The position numbers were made by a program, and so were the translations under genes. Under the pieces are notes generated by a model. The model saw only the letters and a list, made by a program, of their open reading frames with translations. It had not been told where the DNA came from and made no database searches. Shown piece by piece: positions 44,250 through 52,353 of a stretch of DNA of 64,000 bases (the first letter of the stretch is position 1; every line of letters starts with the position of its first letter). Source of the stretch: Streptomyces sp. Tue 6430 (GTDB taxonomy: Bacteria > Actinomycetota > Actinomycetes > Streptomycetales > Streptomycetaceae); NCBI GenBank assembly GCA_021568835.1, contig JAKGSH010000010.1:1922001-1986000 (forward strand). Direction: 5' to 3'.

Positions 44250-46127
44250 TCACAGATGGCGGCGTCGGGTCGAGACGTGCCGTTCGTACAGCTCGCGGGC
44301 CTTCACCGCGGACGCTCGGGTCGCGGTCTCGGCCACGGGTACATCCCACCAGGCCTGCGCCGGAGGCGCGCCCGACACTGTGTCTGCCGTTCGGGTCTCG
44401 ACGTAGACACAAGTGGGAGTGTCGGCGGCACGCGCCTCGGCGAGGGCCTCGCGCAGGTCGCGGACGGTCCTCGCGCGCAGGACGCGCATGCCGAGGCTGG
44501 CCACGTTGGCGGCGAGGTCGACGGGGAGCGGGGCGCCGGTGAACCTCCCGTCGTCGGCCCGGTAGCGGTAGGCGGTGCCGTAGCGCTCGCCGCCGGTCTC
44601 CTCGGACAGACCGCCGATGGAGGCGTAGCCGTGGTTCTGCACGAGCAGGATCTTGATCGCGATCCCCTCCTGCACGGCCGTGACGATCTCCGTCGGCATC
44701 ATCAGGTAGGTGCCGTCGCCGACCAGCGCCCACACCGGCCGGTCGGGCGCGGCGAGCTTGACGCCGATCGCGGCCGGGATCTCGTAGCCCATGCAGGAGT
44801 AGCCGTACTCCAGGTGGTACTGGTCGCGCGAGCGGGTCCGCCACAGCTTGTGCAGGTCGCCGGGGAGCGAGCCGGCCGCGTTGATGATCACGTCCGACTC
44901 GTCGACGATCGCGTCCAGCGCGCCGAGCACCTGCGGCTGCGTCGGGCGTACGTCGGGCTCCTCGGCCTCGTAGCAGGCGTCGACGCGCTGCTCCCAGCGC
45001 TCCTTGTCCTCGGCGTACTCGGCGAGGTAGGCGTCCGCGACGCGGTGGCCGTGCATGCCGAGGGCCTCGGTCAGCTCCTGGAGGCCGCTGCGGGCGTCCG
45101 CGACGAGCGGCCGTCCGGCGAGCTTGTGGCCGTCGTAGGGCGCGATGTTCAGGTTGAGGAAGCGGACGCCGGGATGGCCGAAGAGGGTGCCCGAGGCCGT
45201 GGTGAAGTCGGTCCAGCGGGTGCCGACGCCGATCACCAGGTCGGCGGTGCGGGCGAGTTCGTCCGCCGTCGCGGTGCCGGTGTGGCCGACGCCGCCGACG
45301 TCCTGGGGGTGGTCGTGGCGCAGCGAGCCCTTGCCGGCCTGGGTGGAGGCGACCGGGATGCCGGTGGCGGCGGCGAACTCGGCGAGGACCTCCTCGGCGC
45401 GGCTGTGGTGGACGCCGCCGCCCGCGACGAGCAGGGGGCGCTCCGCCGCGCGGATCGCGGTGACCGCCTCGGCGAGTTCGCCGGGGTCCGCGCCCGGGCG
45501 CCGTACGACCCAGACGCGTTCGGCGAAGAACTCCTCGGGCCAGTCGTGGGCCTCGGCCTGGACGTCCTGGGGCAGCGCGAGGGTGACCGCGCCGGTCTCC
45601 ACCGGGTCCGTCAGCACCCGCATCGCCTGGAGGGCGGCCGGGATCAGGGCCTCGGGGCGGGTGACGCGGTCGAAGTACCTCGACACCGGGCGCAGCGCGT
45701 CGTTGACCGACACGTCGCCCGCGTAGGGGACTTCGAGCTGCTGGAGGACGGGGTCGGCGACGCGGGTCGCGAAGGTGTCGCCGGGGAGGAGGAGGACGGG
45801 GAGGTGGTTGACGGTCGCCAGGGCGGCTCCGGTGACCAGGTTGGTCGCGCCGGGGCCGATGGAGGTGGTCACCGCGTGCGTGGAGAGCCGGTTGGACTGG
45901 CGGGCGTAGCCGACCGCCGCGTGCACCATCGACTGTTCGTTGCGGCCCTGGTGGTAGGGCATCTCGTCGGCGTACTCGACGAGCGCCTGACCGAGGCCGG
46001 CGACGTTGCCGTGGCCGAAGATGCCCCAGGTCGCGCCGATCAGCCGCCGCCGTACGCCGTCGCGCTCGGTGTACTGGGCGGCGAGGAAGCGCACCAGCGC
46101 CTGGGCCACGGTGAGCCTGGTGGTCAT
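44250..46127 (-). CDS. iolD: 3D-(3,5/4)-trihydroxycyclohexane-1,2-dione hydrolase
   Basis: 625 residues from ATG 46127. A thiamine-diphosphate enzyme that opens the inositol-derived ring to 5-deoxy-glucuronate. RLIGATWGIFGHGNVAGLG is the IolD-specific opening. HQGRNEQSMVHAAVGYAR carries the ThDP-activating Glu, and GDGTYLMMPTEIVTAVQEG with VQNHGYASIGGL is the ThDP-binding motif. It overlaps iolB by 4 bases and lies 14 bases upstream of mmsA. Confidence 0.95.
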   Translation of the reverse strand: MTTRLTVAQALVRFLAAQYTERDGVRRRLIGATWGIFGHGNVAGLGQALVEYADEMPYHQGRNEQSMVHAAVGYARQSNRLSTHAVTTSIGPGATNLVTGAALATVNHLPVLLLPGDTFATRVADPVLQQLEVPYAGDVSVNDALRPVSRYFDRVTRPEALIPAALQAMRVLTDPVETGAVTLALPQDVQAEAHDWPEEFFAERVWVVRRPGADPGELAEAVTAIRAAERPLLVAGGGVHHSRAEEVLAEFAAATGIPVASTQAGKGSLRHDHPQDVGGVGHTGTATADELARTADLVIGVGTRWTDFTTASGTLFGHPGVRFLNLNIAPYDGHKLAGRPLVADARSGLQELTEALGMHGHRVADAYLAEYAEDKERWEQRVDACYEAEEPDVRPTQPQVLGALDAIVDESDVIINAAGSLPGDLHKLWRTRSRDQYHLEYGYSCMGYEIPAAIGVKLAAPDRPVWALVGDGTYLMMPTEIVTAVQEGIAIKILLVQNHGYASIGGLSEETGGERYGTAYRYRADDGRFTGAPLPVDLAANVASLGMRVLRARTVRDLREALAEARAADTPTCVYVETRTADTVSGAPPAQAWWDVPVAETATRASAVKARELYERHVSTRRRHL

Positions 46128-46945
46128 CGGTAACCCCCTGTGGTCGCGGTGTGGGCCGGGTGGAAGCAGATCCGCCACTCGCGGGTCTCGCCGGGTCCGG
46201 CCATGACGTTGAGGTAGTACATGGCGTGGCCGGGCTGGGCGATCGAGGGGCCGTGCCAGCCGTCGGGGACCAGGACGGCGTCGCCGGAGCGGACCTCGGC
46301 GAGGACGTCGGAGCCCCCCTCGCGCGAGGGGGACACGCGCTGGTAGCCGAAGCCGTCGGGGCCGTCGATCTCGAAGTAGTAGATCTCCTCCAGCTCCGAC
46401 TCCTCGCCCGGCCGGTGCTCGTCGTGCTTGTGCGGCGGGTACGAGGACCAGTTGCCGCCGGGGGTGACGACCTCGACGGCGATCAGCCGGTCGCACTCGA
46501 AGGCGTCCGCGGAGGCGAAGTTGCGTACCAGGCGGGCGCAGTCGCCACTGCCGCGTTCCTCTACGGGGACCTCCGGCGCGGGGCCGTAGCGGGCGGGGAG
46601 TTGGCGCTCGCACTTCGCTCCTGCCAGGGCGAAGCGGCCTCCCGCGCCGGAGGCGATCTGGACCCGGGCGTCGCGGGGAACGTACGCGAAGTCGGTGACC
46701 GACGCGAATACGCTTTCCCTGCCCAGGAGTTGGAACTCTTCGTCGGCTGTGCGCACGGTACATCCACCGTCCAGCGGAAGCACGATCCACTCGCTGTCGC
46801 CGGTGCTGAAGGCGTGGGTGCCGCCCGGCGCCAGCTCGACGATCCGCAGACTGCTGTGCGTCCAGCCGGCCCGCTCGGGGCCGATGTCGAGCACGTGGTG
46901 CGGATCGGCGGTGCTGCCGTGCGGAATGTACAACCGGTCGTTCAT
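46124..46945 (-). CDS. iolB: 5-deoxy-glucuronate isomerase
   Basis: 273 residues from ATG 46945, behind GAGGG; an in-frame GTG at 46963 is an alternative. A two-domain cupin protein: GWTHSSLRIVELAPGGTHAF in the first barrel, and SSYPPHKHDEH with EEIYYFEID in the second, giving the metal ligands. It converts 5-deoxy-glucuronate to 2-deoxy-5-keto-gluconate, the substrate of IolC. Confidence 0.95.
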   Translation of the reverse strand: MNDRLYIPHGSTADPHHVLDIGPERAGWTHSSLRIVELAPGGTHAFSTGDSEWIVLPLDGGCTVRTADEEFQLLGRESVFASVTDFAYVPRDARVQIASGAGGRFALAGAKCERQLPARYGPAPEVPVEERGSGDCARLVRNFASADAFECDRLIAVEVVTPGGNWSSYPPHKHDEHRPGEESELEEIYYFEIDGPDGFGYQRVSPSREGGSDVLAEVRSGDAVLVPDGWHGPSIAQPGHAMYYLNVMAGPGETREWRICFHPAHTATTGGYR

Positions 46946-47024
46946 GCGGCCCTCACTGTTCACGCGCCCCTCACACTCCTCGCGGCCGTCGTGTTCCCGG
47001 CGGTACCCGCACTCCGCGCGGCCG

Positions 47025-48050
47025 TCACAGCAGTCCCACGGCGGTGTCCACGGCGGCGGCCACGTCGCCGTCCGCCGGGTAGAGCAGCGAACGGCCGACC
47101 ACCAGTCCCCGGACGGTGGGGAGCCGCAGCGCCCCGCGCCACTTCTCGTACGCGCCGTCCTGGTCGTCGCCCACCTCGCCGCCCAGCAGGACGGCGGGGA
47201 GCGTGGAGGTCGCCATGACCTCGGCCATGTCGTCGGGGTCGTCGGTGACCGGGACCTTCAGCCAGGTGTAGGCGGAGGTGCCGCCCAGGCCGGAGGCGAT
47301 CGCGATGGACCTGGTGACGGCCTCGGCGGAGAGGTCGTTGGCCAGCTTTCCGTCCGGGGCGCGCCGGCTGATGAACGGCTCGACGAAGACGGGCAGCCGG
47401 CGGGCCGCCATGGCGTCGATCGCGCGGGCGGTGGACTCCAGGGTGGTGAGCGAGCCCGGGTCGTCGTAGTCGATGCGCAGGAGCAGCTTGCCCGCGTCGA
47501 ACCCGAGCCGCTCGATGTCCTCGGCGCGGTGGCCGGTGAAGCGGTCGTCGAGTTCGAAGCGGGCACCCTGGAGGCCGCCGCGGTTCATCGAGCCCATGAC
47601 GACCTTGCCGTCGAGGGCGCCGAGGAGGAGCAGGTCGTCGAGGATGTCGGCGGTGGCGAGGACGCCGTCCACGCCGGGTCTGGCGAGCGCCAGGCAGAGG
47701 CGTTCCAGCAGGTCGGCACGGTTGGCCATGGCCAGCTTGCGGTCGCCGACGCCGAGCGCGCCGCGGGCCGGGTGGTCGGCGGCGACGATCATCAGCCGGC
47801 CGGTCCCGTCGACGAGCGGGCGGCGGGTGCGGCGGGCGGCGGCCTCGGCGACCGCCTCGGGGCGGTGGGTGCGCAGGCGGACCAGTTCGGAGACGTCGAT
47901 GGGGGTGGGCGTGGAAATGGGGGTGGCGGTGGGGGTGGGGACGGTCGTGGCTGTGGGCGTGGCTGCGGTTTCGGCTGTGGCTGTGGTTTCGGCTGCGGCT
48001 GCCGGGTCGGTGGCCGGGGGTGGGGTCGCTCCCCCGCGGGCCGCCCTCAC
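47025..48050 (-). CDS. DeoC/LacD-type aldolase-like TIM-barrel protein of the inositol cluster
   Basis: 341 residues from GTG 48050, overlapping the iolC stop. The first 50 residues are a Thr/Pro/Ala low-complexity stretch from G-rich repeats. The barrel follows: MIVAADHPARGALGVGDRK, GVLATADILDDLLLLGALDG, KLLLRIDYDDPGS with the probable Schiff-base Lys region, and RGLVVGRSLLYPADGDV. Homologs sit in actinobacterial inositol operons. It may split 2-deoxy-5-keto-gluconate-6-phosphate (the IolJ step), but this is inference. Confidence 0.8.
   Translation of the reverse strand: MRAARGGATPPPATDPAAAAETTATAETAATPTATTVPTPTATPISTPTPIDVSELVRLRTHRPEAVAEAAARRTRRPLVDGTGRLMIVAADHPARGALGVGDRKLAMANRADLLERLCLALARPGVDGVLATADILDDLLLLGALDGKVVMGSMNRGGLQGARFELDDRFTGHRAEDIERLGFDAGKLLLRIDYDDPGSLTTLESTARAIDAMAARRLPVFVEPFISRRAPDGKLANDLSAEAVTRSIAIASGLGGTSAYTWLKVPVTDDPDDMAEVMATSTLPAVLLGGEVGDDQDGAYEKWRGALRLPTVRGLVVGRSLLYPADGDVAAAVDTAVGLL
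47895..48005. repeat. G-rich imperfect repeats in the 5' end of the aldolase-like gene
   Basis: On the plus strand, GGGGGTGGGCGTGG-like units run from about 47899 to 47940, followed by GGCTGTGGCTGTGG-like units to about 48000. Several runs of four or five Gs occur within 40 bases, so quadruplex formation on the non-coding strand is possible. The encoded N-terminal extension is low-complexity. Confidence 0.7.
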
Positions 48051-48996
48051 CGCACCGCTCCGGCGGCGAGCGCCGCTTCGATCTCGGCGGGCGTCGGCAT
48101 GGCCGAGGAGCACTCCAGACGGGAGGCGACGATGGCGCCGGCGGCGTTGGCGTGGCACATGGTCTTCTCCAGGTCCCAGCCCGCGAGCAGGCCGTGGCAG
48201 AGGGAGCCCCCGAAGGCGTCGCCGGCCCCGAGGCCGTTGAGGACGCGCACGGGGAGCGGCGGGACCTCGGCACGCCCGCCCGCGCTGTCGACGGCCAGGA
48301 CGCCCTTGGGGCCCTGCTTGACGACGGCGAGTTCGACCCCGGCGTCGAGGAGGGCGCGGGCGGCGGCGTGCGGGTCGCGCACCCCGGTGGCGACCTCCAC
48401 CTCGTCCAGGTTGCCCACGGCGACGGTGGCGTGCTTCAGGGCCTCGGCGTAGAAGGGGCGGGCCGCGTCCGGGTCGGACCAGAACATGGGCCGCCAGTCG
48501 AGGTCGAACACCGTGATGCCGGCCTTGGCGCGGTGCGCGAGGGCGGCCAGCGTCGCCGTACGGCTGGGCTCCTCGCTCAGGCCGGTGCCGGTGACCCAGA
48601 AGACGCGGGCCTCGCGGACGGCGTCGAGGTCGAGGTCGTGGGCGTCGATCTCCAGGTCGGGCGCCTTGGGCAGGCGGTAGAAGTAGAGCGGGAAGTCGTC
48701 CGGGGGAAGACCTCGCAGAAGGTGACGGGGGTCGGCAGGCCGGGGACCGGGGTCACCCAGCGGTCGTCGACGCCGAAGTCGCGCAGGGCCTCGTGGAGGT
48801 AGGTGCCGAAGGGGTCGTCGCCGGTGCGGGTGATCACCGCGGTGTCCCGGCCGAGGCGGGCGGCGGCGACCGCGACGTTGGTGGCGGAGCCGCCGAGGAA
48901 CTTCCCGAAGGACGTGACCCGCGGCAGCGGCACGCCCGTCTGCAACGGGTAGAGGTCCACTCCGATCCGCCCCATGGTGATCAGGTCGTAGGCCAT
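48047..48996 (-). CDS. iolC: 5-dehydro-2-deoxygluconokinase (one-base deletion)
   Basis: 316 residues when restored. ATG at 48996. A PfkB-family sugar kinase: GRIGVDLYPLQTGVPLPRV is the IolC-type substrate end, FLGGSATNVAVAAARLG the PfkB signature 1, and NGLGAGDAFGGSLCHGL signature 2 with the catalytic Asp. The G run at 48702-48706 lacks one base; restored, it reads EVFPPDDFPLYFYRLP. It is the promoter-proximal gene of the minus-strand operon. Confidence 0.92.
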
Positions 48997-49026
48997 CGAG
49001 TTCCCTTCGTATCGGCTCCCCACGGC

Positions 49027-49080
49027 TTTCTAGTCCCGCACGACGGACCCTGTCAATATTTTGTCCGGACATTCGGACCA
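49027..49080. promoter_or_regulatory. Divergent inositol-cluster promoter with palindromic operator
   Basis: For iolC (minus strand) TTGACA at 49056-49051 and TAGAAA at 49032-49027 are spaced by 18 bases, a good vegetative promoter. Just upstream, TGTCCGGACA (49062-49071) is a perfect 10-bp palindrome with a second half-like TTCGGACCA behind it. Inositol operons are usually repressed by a GntR or LacI regulator, for which this is a candidate site. A TTGACA on the plus strand at about 49085 may serve the divergent gene. Confidence 0.6.
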
Positions 49081-49120
49081 GCTCTTGACAGCTCCGCGGC
49101 CCGACCGCACGCTGACGGCC

Positions 49121-50037
49121 ATGACGTCGTTGTCACCTCAGCCCTCACTCTCCCGCATCCGGGTCGGTTCGGCCCCCGACAGCTGGGGCGTCTGGTTCCC
49201 GGACGATCCGCGGCAGGTGCCCTGGCAGCGCTTCCTCGACGAGGTCGCGCTCTCCGGCTACGAGTGGATCGAACTCGGCCCCTACGGCTACCTGCCGACC
49301 GATCCCGCCGTCCTCACCGAGGAGACCGCGAGGCGCGGCCTGAAGGTGTCGGCCGGCACGGTGTTCACGGGGCTGCACCACGGCGAGGCCGTGTGGGAGA
49401 AGACCTGGGCGCACGTCGCCGACAACGCGGCGCTCGCGCAGGCCATGGGGGCCCGGCACCTGGTGGTCATCCCCTCCTTCTGGCGGGACGACAAGACCGG
49501 CGAGGTGCTGGAGCCGGACACGCTCACGCCCGAACAGTGGCGCAACCTCACCTCGCTGACCGAGCGGCTCGGCCGGCAGGTGCGGGAGCGGTACGGGCTG
49601 CGGATCGTGGTCCACCCGCACGCCGACACCCACATCGACAGCGAGGAGAACGTCGTCCGGTTCCTGGACGGCACCGACTCCGGCCTGGTGTCCCTGTGCC
49701 TGGACACCGGGCACTACGCCTACTGCGGCGGCGACAGCGTCAAGCTGATCGAGACCTACGGGGAGCGGATCGGGTACCTGCACCTCAAGCAGGTCGACCC
49801 GGAGATCCTCGCGCAGGTGCGGGAGCAGGAGGTGCCCTTCGGGCCGGCCGTCGCGCGCGGGGTGATGTGCGAGCCGCCCTCGGGGTGCCGGCCCTGGGGC
49901 CCGTGCTGGAGGCCGCGCAGAAGCTGGACGTCGACCTGTTCGCGATCGTGGAGCAGGACATGTACCCGTGCGAGCCGGACGCGCCGCTGCCCATCGCCCG
50001 GCGGACCCGGGCGTTCCTGCGGTCCTGCGGGGCGTAG
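49121..50037 (+). CDS. TIM-barrel inosose dehydratase/isomerase-like protein (one-base deletion)
   Basis: 305 residues when restored. ATG at 49121. Sugar-phosphate isomerase/epimerase barrel of the IolE/IolH/IolI group: RVGSAPDSWGVWFPDDP is the usual IolE-like opening, and the metal ligands are in VVHPHADTHID, LCLDTGHYAYCGGD and YLHLKQVDPE, with a final Glu in AIVEQDMYPC. The C run at 49877-49879 lacks one base; restored, it reads PPLGVPALGPVLEAAQ. It is divergent from iolC under a shared regulatory region and probably handles an inosose. Confidence 0.88.
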
Positions 50038-50332
50038 GCGGCCGCGGACGGAGCAAGAGCGGGGTGGGGCGCAGGGGCGGAGGCGGCCGGGCGCGGTCTT
50101 CCCGTCCCTCGCACCTCTTGGGTTCTTTTGTGACACTCACGTCACGAAAGTCCGCCTCCCGTCACTGATGTCGCGGCTACGTCCACGCCACGTCGCACGC
50201 TATCGACAGCCGCTTCCCCTCTGTCACCGTGCGTCGTTGAGCGGGCACAGGCCTGGTGATCGCCAGCGCAGCGCCGGGCTCCCCCCGGCGGCCTCCCGGC
50301 CGCCGCCCCGCACGCGCACGGAGGTGCGTCTC

Positions 50333-50530
50333 ATGACCGACCGAAGGCTCTGGTCCTACAAGGAGATCGCGGCACACATCAAGGTGCAGACGGACACCGT
50401 GCGGTCCTACCGCAAGCACGGACTGCTTCCCCCGCCCGACCACGTGGAGGGCGGCAAGCCCTACTGGTACGCCGACACCGTCCGCACCTGGGTCGCCGCC
50501 CGGCCCGGAAACCGGGGCCGCCGGGACTGA
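50333..50530 (+). CDS. Small MerR/AlpA-like helix-turn-helix protein
   Basis: 65 residues from ATG 50333 behind GGAGGTG. The whole protein is one winged-helix unit: WSYKEIAAHIKVQTDTVRSY, then KHGLLPPPDHVEGGKPYWY, like excisionase/AlpA-type regulators. No effector domain. The 295 bases upstream (50038-50332) show no gene. Target unknown. Confidence 0.85.
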   Translation: MTDRRLWSYKEIAAHIKVQTDTVRSYRKHGLLPPPDHVEGGKPYWYADTVRTWVAARPGNRGRRD

Positions 50531-50595
50531 CCGCCCGCCCGGGGAACCGTTCCGGACGGGACCGACCATCCCGTGCCCCACCGGAAAACCGTTCC

Positions 50596-50619
50596 GTGCC
50601 CCACCCTCGGGTGGGGCAC
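50596..50619 (+). promoter_or_regulatory. Perfect 11-bp inverted repeat just before the GNAT start
   Basis: GTGCCCCACCC (50596-50606) and GGGTGGGGCAC (50609-50619) are separated by 2 bases and end 10 bases before the ATG at 50630. There is no ribosome site, so the repeat may be an operator over a leaderless promoter, or an RNA hairpin blocking initiation. Confidence 0.5.
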
Positions 50620-50629
50620 AGTGCCGTGC

Positions 50630-51220
50630 ATGGACCTCTCCGCCTCCCCCAGCCCTTCCGGCTTCTCCGTCAAACCGCGGCTCACCGGTGAGACGACCGT
50701 GCTGCGGCCGTTCACCGAGGCGGACGCCGAGACCATGTGGGAGATCATCAGGGACCCCGAGGTCGTCCGCTTCACCTTCCCGGCGAACGGCGAACTCACC
50801 TTGGAGCGGCTGCGCTCCTGGTACGCCACGCGCTCCGCGCAGCCCGACCGCCTCGACCTCGCCGTCACCGACCGGGCCACCGGCGAACTCGTCGGCGAGG
50901 TGGTCCTCCACGAGTACGACGCGTACACCCGCACCTGCACCTTCCGCACCCTGATCGGTCCCCGGGGCCGCGACCGCGGACTGGGCACCGAGGCGACCCG
51001 CCTGATCGTCGGCCACGGCTTCGGGCACCTGGGCCTGCACCGCGTCCAGCTGGAGCTGTACGGCGACAACGCCCGGGCCCGGCGCGTCTACGAGAAGGTC
51101 GGATTCGTGGTGGAGGGCGTGCGGCGGGAGGCCGCGCCGCGGGACGGGGGCTGGGTGGACGAGGTCCTGATGGCGCTCCTGGACCGGGAGTGGGCCGCCC
51201 TCACCGCCACGGCTCGATGA
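50630..51220 (+). CDS. GNAT acetyltransferase, RimJ/RimL-like
   Basis: 196 residues from ATG 50630. Acetyl-CoA-dependent N-acetyltransferase: TVLRPFTEADAETMWEIIRD, ELVGEVVLHEYDAYTRTC, the CoA loop GRDRGLGTEATRLIVGHGF, and LHRVQLELYGDNARARRVYEKVGF. Related enzymes acetylate protein N-termini or small amines. Its 3' end overlaps the convergent dehydrogenase gene by 20 bases. Confidence 0.9.
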   Translation: MDLSASPSPSGFSVKPRLTGETTVLRPFTEADAETMWEIIRDPEVVRFTFPANGELTLERLRSWYATRSAQPDRLDLAVTDRATGELVGEVVLHEYDAYTRTCTFRTLIGPRGRDRGLGTEATRLIVGHGFGHLGLHRVQLELYGDNARARRVYEKVGFVVEGVRREAAPRDGGWVDEVLMALLDREWAALTATAR

Positions 51221-52242
51221 CCGTGGCCCCGGCGGCCGACGCCGTCCCCATCGCCGCCAGCGCGTCCGGTACGGCGTCCAGGGCGATCGCGGACGTCACC
51301 AGCAGGTCGGGCCGGAGCACGCCCGCCCGGACCAGCTCCAGCATCGGGGGTAGGTGTGGGCGGCCATGCCGTGGCTGCCGAGCAGTTCCAGCTCCAGGGC
51401 GATGGCGCGGGCCAGGGGGACGGGGGTCGTGCCGTCCGCCGAGGGCAGCAGGCCGACCTGGACGTGCCGGCCGCGGCGGCGCAGACCGTTCACCGAGGCG
51501 GCGCAGGTGGCGGGGGATCCGAGGGCGTCGAGGGAGAGGTGCGCCCCGCCGCCGGTCAGTTCCCGGACCGCCGCGGCGGTGTCCGGGGTCTCCCGCGCGT
51601 CCACGCACGCGGCCGCGCCGAACGTCCGCGCCAGCTCCAGGGCCTTCGGGGCGACGTCCACGGCGACGACCCGCGCTCCCGAGGCCGCCGCGATCATCAC
51701 CGCGGACAGGCCCACCCCGCCGCACCCGTGCACGGCCACCCACTCCCCGCCGCGACCCGGCCCTGCTGGACGACCGCCCGGAACGCGGTGGCGAACCGGC
51801 AGCCGAGGCCGGCGGCGGTGGCGTAGGACAGGTCGCCGGGGATCGCGACCAGGTTCACGTCGGCGTGGTCCAGCGCCACGTACTGGGCGAAGGAGCCCCA
51901 GTGGGTGAAGCCGGGCTGGGTCTGGCGCTCGCAGACCTGGTGGTCGCCCGCCGCGCAGGACGGGCAGCTGCCGCAGCCGCACACGAAGGGCACGGTCACC
52001 CGGTCGCCCCGGCTCCACCGGGTGACCCGGGCGCCGGTCTCCTCGACGACGCCGGCGAGTTCGTGGCCCGGGACGTGCGGCAGGCTGATGTCCGGGTCGT
52101 GGCCCATCCAGCCGTGCCAGTCGCTGCGGCACAGGCCGGTGGCCTCGACGCGGACCACCACGCCGTGGTCCGCGGGCCGCGGGTCGGGCACCTCCCGGAC
52201 CTCGGCCGGCTCCCCGTACCGCTCGAACACCACAGCCCGCAT
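51201..52242 (-). CDS. Zinc-dependent alcohol dehydrogenase (two one-base deletions)
   Basis: 347 residues when restored. ATG at 52242. Medium-chain dehydrogenase: catalytic zinc ligands in TGLCRSDWHGWMGHD and PGHELAGVVEE; structural zinc cysteines in CGCGSCPSCAAGDHQVC; NAD-binding VHGCGGVGLSAVMIA. The runs at 51346-51350 and 51745-51748 each lack one base; restored, they read THTYPPMLELVRAG-like (TYPPMLELVRAG) and VAAGEWVAVHGCGG. Substrate unknown. Confidence 0.88.
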
Positions 52243-52353
52243 GCGCGACTCCTTCCACCGTCCCGGTCACCGCCGCCCGCTGCGCGGGGGAGATCACCGT
52301 GAACGCTAACGCCCGGTCCCGCCGCCCCGACGTGAGGGGTTTCGCAGCACGCC

